Positions 60,413-64,000 of a DNA stretch of 64,000 bases are shown piece by piece. Numbering within the stretch: position 1 is the first letter of the stretch; the number at the start of each line of letters is the position of its first letter. The DNA comes from Methylobacterium oryzihabitans (GTDB lineage: Bacteria; Pseudomonadota; Alphaproteobacteria; Rhizobiales; Beijerinckiaceae). The translations under genes were made by a program, and so were the position numbers. The stretch is taken from assembly GCF_004004555.2 (NCBI RefSeq), contig NZ_SACP01000016.1:1-64000 (forward strand), read 5' to 3'. Below the pieces are notes generated by a model. That model was not told the DNA's origin, ran no database searches, and saw only the letters and a list, made by a program, of their open reading frames with translations.

Positions 60413-61003
60413 TCACGGCGTGTCCAGGCTCTCGATGACGAGGCTGCCGTTGGTGTAGACGCAGATCTCGGCGGCGATCCGCATGGCGCGGCGCACGATC
60501 GCCTCGGCGTCGAGATCCTGCTCCTCCAGGGCGCGGGCGGCGGCCAGCGCGTAGTTGCCGCCCGAGCCGATCGCCATCACGCCGCCCTCCGGCTCCAGCA
60601 CGTCGCCGGCGCCCGACAGCAGCAGGCTCACGTCGCGGTCGGCGACCAGCATCATCGCCTCGAGCCGGCGCAGGTAGCGGTCGGTGCGCCAGTCCTTGGT
60701 CAGCTCGACGCAGGCGCGGGTGAGCTGGCCGGGATACTGCTCCAGCTTGCCCTCCAGGCGCTCGAACAGCGTGAAGGCGTCGGCGGTGGCGCCGGCGAAG
60801 CCGCCGATCACCGCGCCCTTGGCGAGGCGGCGCACCTTGCGGGCGTTGCCCTTCACGATGGTCTGGCCGAGGCTGACCTGACCGTCGCCGCCGATGACCA
60901 CGCGCCCGCCCTTGCGGACCATCAGGATCGTCGTCGCGTGCATGCGGGGGGCGCCTGCGTCGTCGTGGGACAAGGGGAAGGACTCCGGAACTTGGGTGTT
61001 CAT
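60413..61003 (-). CDS. hslV: HslV threonine peptidase of the HslUV protease
   Basis: 196 residues from ATG 61003. The catalytic N-terminal Thr of the mature enzyme lies in ATTILMVRKGGRVVIGGDGQ, so processing between Ala23 and Thr24 is required, a longer leader than in E. coli HslV. Other signatures are SLGQTIVKGNARKVRRL and GSGGNYALAAARAL. A shorter start at 60943 (MHATT) is possible but lacks a better ribosome site. Confidence 0.95.
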   Translation of the reverse strand: MNTQVPESFPLSHDDAGAPRMHATTILMVRKGGRVVIGGDGQVSLGQTIVKGNARKVRRLAKGAVIGGFAGATADAFTLFERLEGKLEQYPGQLTRACVELTKDWRTDRYLRRLEAMMLVADRDVSLLLSGAGDVLEPEGGVMAIGSGGNYALAAARALEEQDLDAEAIVRRAMRIAAEICVYTNGSLVIESLDTP

Positions 61004-61207
61004 CGCCCCCACAGGTGGGGGCGCTGGGCGCGTTCGTCCACCTCGCCGGGGTCCCGCTGCGGCTCATGAGCCCGATCGGCGCGCCGCCCCTGTTCGCCGG
61101 ACCGGCGGGCCATAGGTTGGATTCAATCCAGGGTGGTCGCTCCGATCGGGTCCGGCACTGCGCCGCGGCCGGTCCGTCACGGCCATCCGTCCGTTCTGGA
61201 GGACGCG

Positions 61208-61843
61208 ATGCCAGATCCCGCTTCCCTCGACCTCAACCGGAGGGACCTGATGGTCGGAGCCACCGCCGCCGCGGCCGCGGCCGCGCTGCCCACCGCCGCC
61301 GGGGCGGCCTCGGCCGCTCCCGCCGCACCCGTGACGGCCAAGGTCGCCTTCACGGTGAACGGCGAGCGCCGCGAACTCGACCTCGACCTGCGCACCAGCC
61401 TGCTCGACGCGGCGCGCGAGCACCTGCACCTCACCGGCTCGAAGAAGGGCTGCGACCACGGCCAGTGCGGCGCCTGCACGATGATCGTCGACGGGCGGCG
61501 CATCAACGCCTGCCTCACCCTCGCGGTGATGCACCAGGGCGCCGAGATCACCACCATCGAGGGGCTCGGCCAGCCCGACAACCTGCACCCGATGCAGGCC
61601 GCCTTCGTCAAGCACGACGGCTACCAGTGCGGCTACTGCACCCCGGGCCAGATCTGCTCGGGCGTCGCGGTGCTCGACGAGATCAAGGCCGGCATCCCGA
61701 GCCACGTCACCGCCGACCTCAACGCCCCGATGCAGGTCACCGAGGCCGAGATCCGCGAGCGGATGAGCGGCAACATCTGCCGCTGCGGCGCCTATTCCAA
61801 CATCGTCGAGGCGATGACCGAAGTCGCAGGGAGACGGGCATGA
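61208..61843 (+). CDS. paoA: Aldehyde oxidoreductase 2Fe-2S subunit (PaoA/YagT type)
   Basis: 211 residues from ATG 61208 with GGAGG upstream. Tat-type signal (NRRDLMVGATAAAAAAALP). Two [2Fe-2S] sites: CDHGQCGACTMIVDGRRINAC and CGYCTPGQICSG ... GNICRCGAY, as in the xanthine oxidase family. Co-transcribed with the next two genes to form a periplasmic PaoABC-type molybdenum aldehyde oxidoreductase. The start is supported by the ribosome site and Tat motif. Confidence 0.9.
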   Translation: MPDPASLDLNRRDLMVGATAAAAAAALPTAAGAASAAPAAPVTAKVAFTVNGERRELDLDLRTSLLDAAREHLHLTGSKKGCDHGQCGACTMIVDGRRINACLTLAVMHQGAEITTIEGLGQPDNLHPMQAAFVKHDGYQCGYCTPGQICSGVAVLDEIKAGIPSHVTADLNAPMQVTEAEIRERMSGNICRCGAYSNIVEAMTEVAGRRA

Positions 61844-62814
61844 AGTCGTTCACCTACGAGCGCCCCGCCACCCCGGCCGAGGCCGCGGCGGCCGTCGCGC
61901 GCAACCCGGAGGCGAAGTTCATCGCCGGCGGGACCAACCTGCTCGACCTGATGAAGCTGCAGATCGAAACCCCGACCCACCTCGTCGACGTCAACGGGTT
62001 GACGCTCGACGCGATCGAGCCGACGCCGGAGGGCGGGCTTCGTATCGGCGCGCTGGTGCGCAACACCGATCTCGCGGCGGATGCCCGGGTGCGGCGGGAC
62101 TACGCGGTGCTGAGCCGGGCGCTGCTCGCCGGCGCCTCGGGCCAGTTGCGCAACAAGGCTACCACCGCCGGCAACCTGCTGCAGCGCACCCGCTGCCCGT
62201 ACTTCTACGACACGGCGCAGGCGTGCAACAAGCGCCAGCCCGGCTCGGGCTGCTCGGCGCTCGACGGGATCAGCCGGGGGCTCGCGGTGATCGGGGCGAG
62301 CGAGCACTGCATCGCGACCCATCCGGGCGACATGGCGGTGGCGATGCGCGTCCTCGACGCCACCGTGGAGACGGTCGACGGCGGCGGCGCCACGCGATCG
62401 ATCCCGATCGCCGAGTTCCACCGGCTGCCGGGCGACAAGCCGGAAACCGACACCACGCTGAGGGCCGGCGAGCTCATCACGGCGGTGACGCTGCCGAAGC
62501 CCCCGGGCGGGCGGCACGTCTACCGCAAGGTGCGCGACCGGGCGTCCTACGCCTACGCGCTGGTCTCGGTGGCGGCCGTCGTGCAGCCGGACGGGACGGG
62601 GCGGGTGGCGTTCGGCGGGGTCGCGCACCGGCCGTGGCGGGTCGAGGAGGCCGAGGCCGAGCTGCCGAAGGGCGCCAAGGCGGTGACGGCGCGCGCCTTC
62701 GCGGGCGCCAGGCCGACCCACGACAACGGGTTCAAGCTGACCCTCGCCGAGCGGACGCTCGGCGCGGCGCTGCACGAGGCGCAGGCTCCCGGACGAGAAG
62801 GGGTGAGGCCATGA
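61840..62814 (+). CDS. paoB: Aldehyde oxidoreductase FAD-binding subunit (PaoB/YagS type)
   Basis: 324 residues, start overlapping the paoA stop (ATGA). FAD contacts KFIAGGTNLLDLMK and ATTAGNLLQRTRCPYF. An extra Cys-rich loop, RCPYFYDTAQACNKRQPGSG followed by C, holds the three to four Cys that bind a [4Fe-4S] cluster in PaoB of E. coli, a trait of this subtype. The C-terminal domain has RASYAYALVSVAAVV. No signal peptide: it travels with PaoA. Confidence 0.9.
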   Translation: MKSFTYERPATPAEAAAAVARNPEAKFIAGGTNLLDLMKLQIETPTHLVDVNGLTLDAIEPTPEGGLRIGALVRNTDLAADARVRRDYAVLSRALLAGASGQLRNKATTAGNLLQRTRCPYFYDTAQACNKRQPGSGCSALDGISRGLAVIGASEHCIATHPGDMAVAMRVLDATVETVDGGGATRSIPIAEFHRLPGDKPETDTTLRAGELITAVTLPKPPGGRHVYRKVRDRASYAYALVSVAAVVQPDGTGRVAFGGVAHRPWRVEEAEAELPKGAKAVTARAFAGARPTHDNGFKLTLAERTLGAALHEAQAPGREGVRP

Positions 62815-64000
62815 AGTTCGACACGCCCGCGGGGCAGAACCCGATCGACCAGCTCAAGGTGGTGGGCAAGGCCACCGACCGCATCGACGGCAAGTACAAG
62901 ACCACCGGCACCGCGCCCTACGCCTACGAGCGCCACGACGTCGCGCCGAACCAGGCCTACGGCTACGTGCTCGGCGCCACCATCGCCAAGGGCCGGGTGC
63001 GCGGCATCGACACAGCGGCGGCCCGGCGCGCGCCCGGCGTGGTGGCGATCGTCACGACGCTCGACACGCCGCGGCTGGAACGCGGCCGGATGAACGCCGC
63101 CTACCTGTTCGGCGGCGACGCCATCCAGCACTACCATCAGGCGGTCGCCGTGGTGGTGGCCGAGACCTTCGAGCAGGCGCGGGCGGCGGCGTTCCTGGTG
63201 AGGGTCGACTACGCGCCCGAGCCCGGGCGGTTCGACCTCGCGGCCGAGGCGCCCGCCGCGCCGCCGGTCGGCGGCAACAGCGGCGAGGGCAGCGGCGCCG
63301 CGGGTGCCGAGCGCGTCGGGGACTTCGAGGGGGCGTTCGCGCAGGCGCCGGTCCAGCTCGACGCGACCTACGCCACCGCCGACGAGAGCCACGCGATGAT
63401 GGAGCCGCACGCCACCATCGCGGCGTGGACCGGCGACAGGCTCACGCTGTGGACCTCCAACCAGATGATCGCCTGGAGCAAGGGCAGCGTCGCCAAGATC
63501 CTCGGCCTCAAGCCGGAGAACGTCCGGGTCGACTCGCCCTATGTCGGCGGCGGCTTCGGCGGCAAGCTGTTCGTGCGCGCCGACGCGGTGCTGGCGGCCT
63601 TGGGTGCCAGGGCGGCCGGCCGCCCGGTGAAGGTGGCGCTGACCCGGCCGCTGATCGCCAACAACACCACCCACCGGCCGGCGACGATCCAGCGCATCCG
63701 GCTCGGCGCGACGAAGGACGGAACCCTCACGGCGATCGGGCACGAGAGCACGTCCGGCAACCTCGCCGACGGCAAGCCCGAGACTGCGGTCGACCAGACC
63801 AAGCTGCTCTATGCCGGCGCCAACCGGCTGACCGCGATGAAGCTCGCCCGCCTCGACCTGCCGGAGGGCAACGCGATGCGAGCGCCCGGCGAGGCGCCGG
63901 GCCTGCTGGCGCTCGAGGTCGCCATGGACGAGATGGCGGAAAAACTCGGCATCGATCCGGTCGAGTTCCGCATCCGCAACGACACCCAGACCGACCCGAT
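62811..64000 (+). CDS. paoC: Aldehyde oxidoreductase molybdenum-binding subunit (PaoC/YagR type), 3' truncated
   Basis: The ATG at 62811 overlaps the paoB stop. About 396 of roughly 730 residues are in the window. Seen: KATDRIDGKYKTTGTAPYAY, the substrate-channel region DESHAMMEPHATIAAW, and the Moco-binding VGGGFGGKLFVRADAVLAA. The Glu that catalyses hydroxylation lies in the missing C-terminal half. Open to the window end. Together with paoA/B it should oxidise aldehydes in the periplasm. Confidence 0.92.
   Translation, partial: MKFDTPAGQNPIDQLKVVGKATDRIDGKYKTTGTAPYAYERHDVAPNQAYGYVLGATIAKGRVRGIDTAAARRAPGVVAIVTTLDTPRLERGRMNAAYLFGGDAIQHYHQAVAVVVAETFEQARAAAFLVRVDYAPEPGRFDLAAEAPAAPPVGGNSGEGSGAAGAERVGDFEGAFAQAPVQLDATYATADESHAMMEPHATIAAWTGDRLTLWTSNQMIAWSKGSVAKILGLKPENVRVDSPYVGGGFGGKLFVRADAVLAALGARAAGRPVKVALTRPLIANNTTHRPATIQRIRLGATKDGTLTAIGHESTSGNLADGKPETAVDQTKLLYAGANRLTAMKLARLDLPEGNAMRAPGEAPGLLALEVAMDEMAEKLGIDPVEFRIRNDTQTDP

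Noticed and set aside
62811..64000. Possible frame disruption in the large oxidoreductase subunit
   Set aside because: The frame is open to the window edge with conserved motifs in order; the gene is only cut by the window end.

Overview
The window is about 72% GC and is almost fully coding. It looks like a chromosomal segment of an alphaproteobacterium of the order Hyphomicrobiales, most likely Methylobacterium or a close relative. This assignment is inferred from gene content: a GcrA cell-cycle regulator, DivK and PleD next to a DUF3572 gene, an EipB (DUF1849) envelope protein, a NepR/EcfG general-stress pair, an Omp19-type lipoprotein, phasins, HslVU and a PaoABC-type molybdenum oxidoreductase. 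Many gaps carry palindromic repeats. No rRNA, tRNA, CRISPR array, phage or insertion sequence was seen.

Layout, 1-26 kb. The first part holds the end of an unidentified gene and a DUF2336 gene. A signalling set follows (2095-6815): a Tat-exported solute-binding protein with no transporter beside it, a membrane histidine kinase, a single-domain response regulator and a response-regulator/adenylate-cyclase fusion. Next come an SDR, a DUF808 membrane protein, and a drug or aromatic-acid export pair (HlyD plus FUSC) with a secreted alpha/beta hydrolase and an aldo/keto reductase. An acyl-CoA dehydrogenase/dehydratase pair lies on the other strand, followed by an EF-G-like GTPase, three phasin-like granule proteins, gcrA, eipB, and the dinB-DUF3572 / divK-pleD cell-cycle block.

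Layout, 26-45 kb. This part has rpmG, an MFS transporter and a ferrisiderophore operon (TonB receptor, DUF3649, PepSY membrane protein, DUF3325). An exopolysaccharide region follows: a 1081-residue beta-helix/RTX protein behind an AT-rich leader, a Wzc/ExoP-type tyrosine autokinase, and a 1243-residue protein with two glycosyltransferase domains. A nepR-ecfG operon without phyR comes next.

Layout, 45-64 kb. A His-rich PadR regulator has a perfect palindromic operator and lies divergent from an Omp19-type lipoprotein. A D-amino-acid PLP enzyme is followed by a divergent nsrR/hmp nitric-oxide module with two NsrR-type palindromes. The rest comprises a GT61 enzyme, a CPA2 antiporter coupled to a RecD-like helicase, hemF, a DMT exporter, a CoxE-type VWA protein, a DUF2490 protein, a 2Fe-2S ferredoxin, hslVU, and the start of paoABC, whose large subunit runs off the window.

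The most unusual feature is at the DUF3572/dinB junction (23542-23591). Three 17-bp tandem repeats there create two six-codon mini-ORFs that link the two genes through successive ATGA stop/start overlaps.
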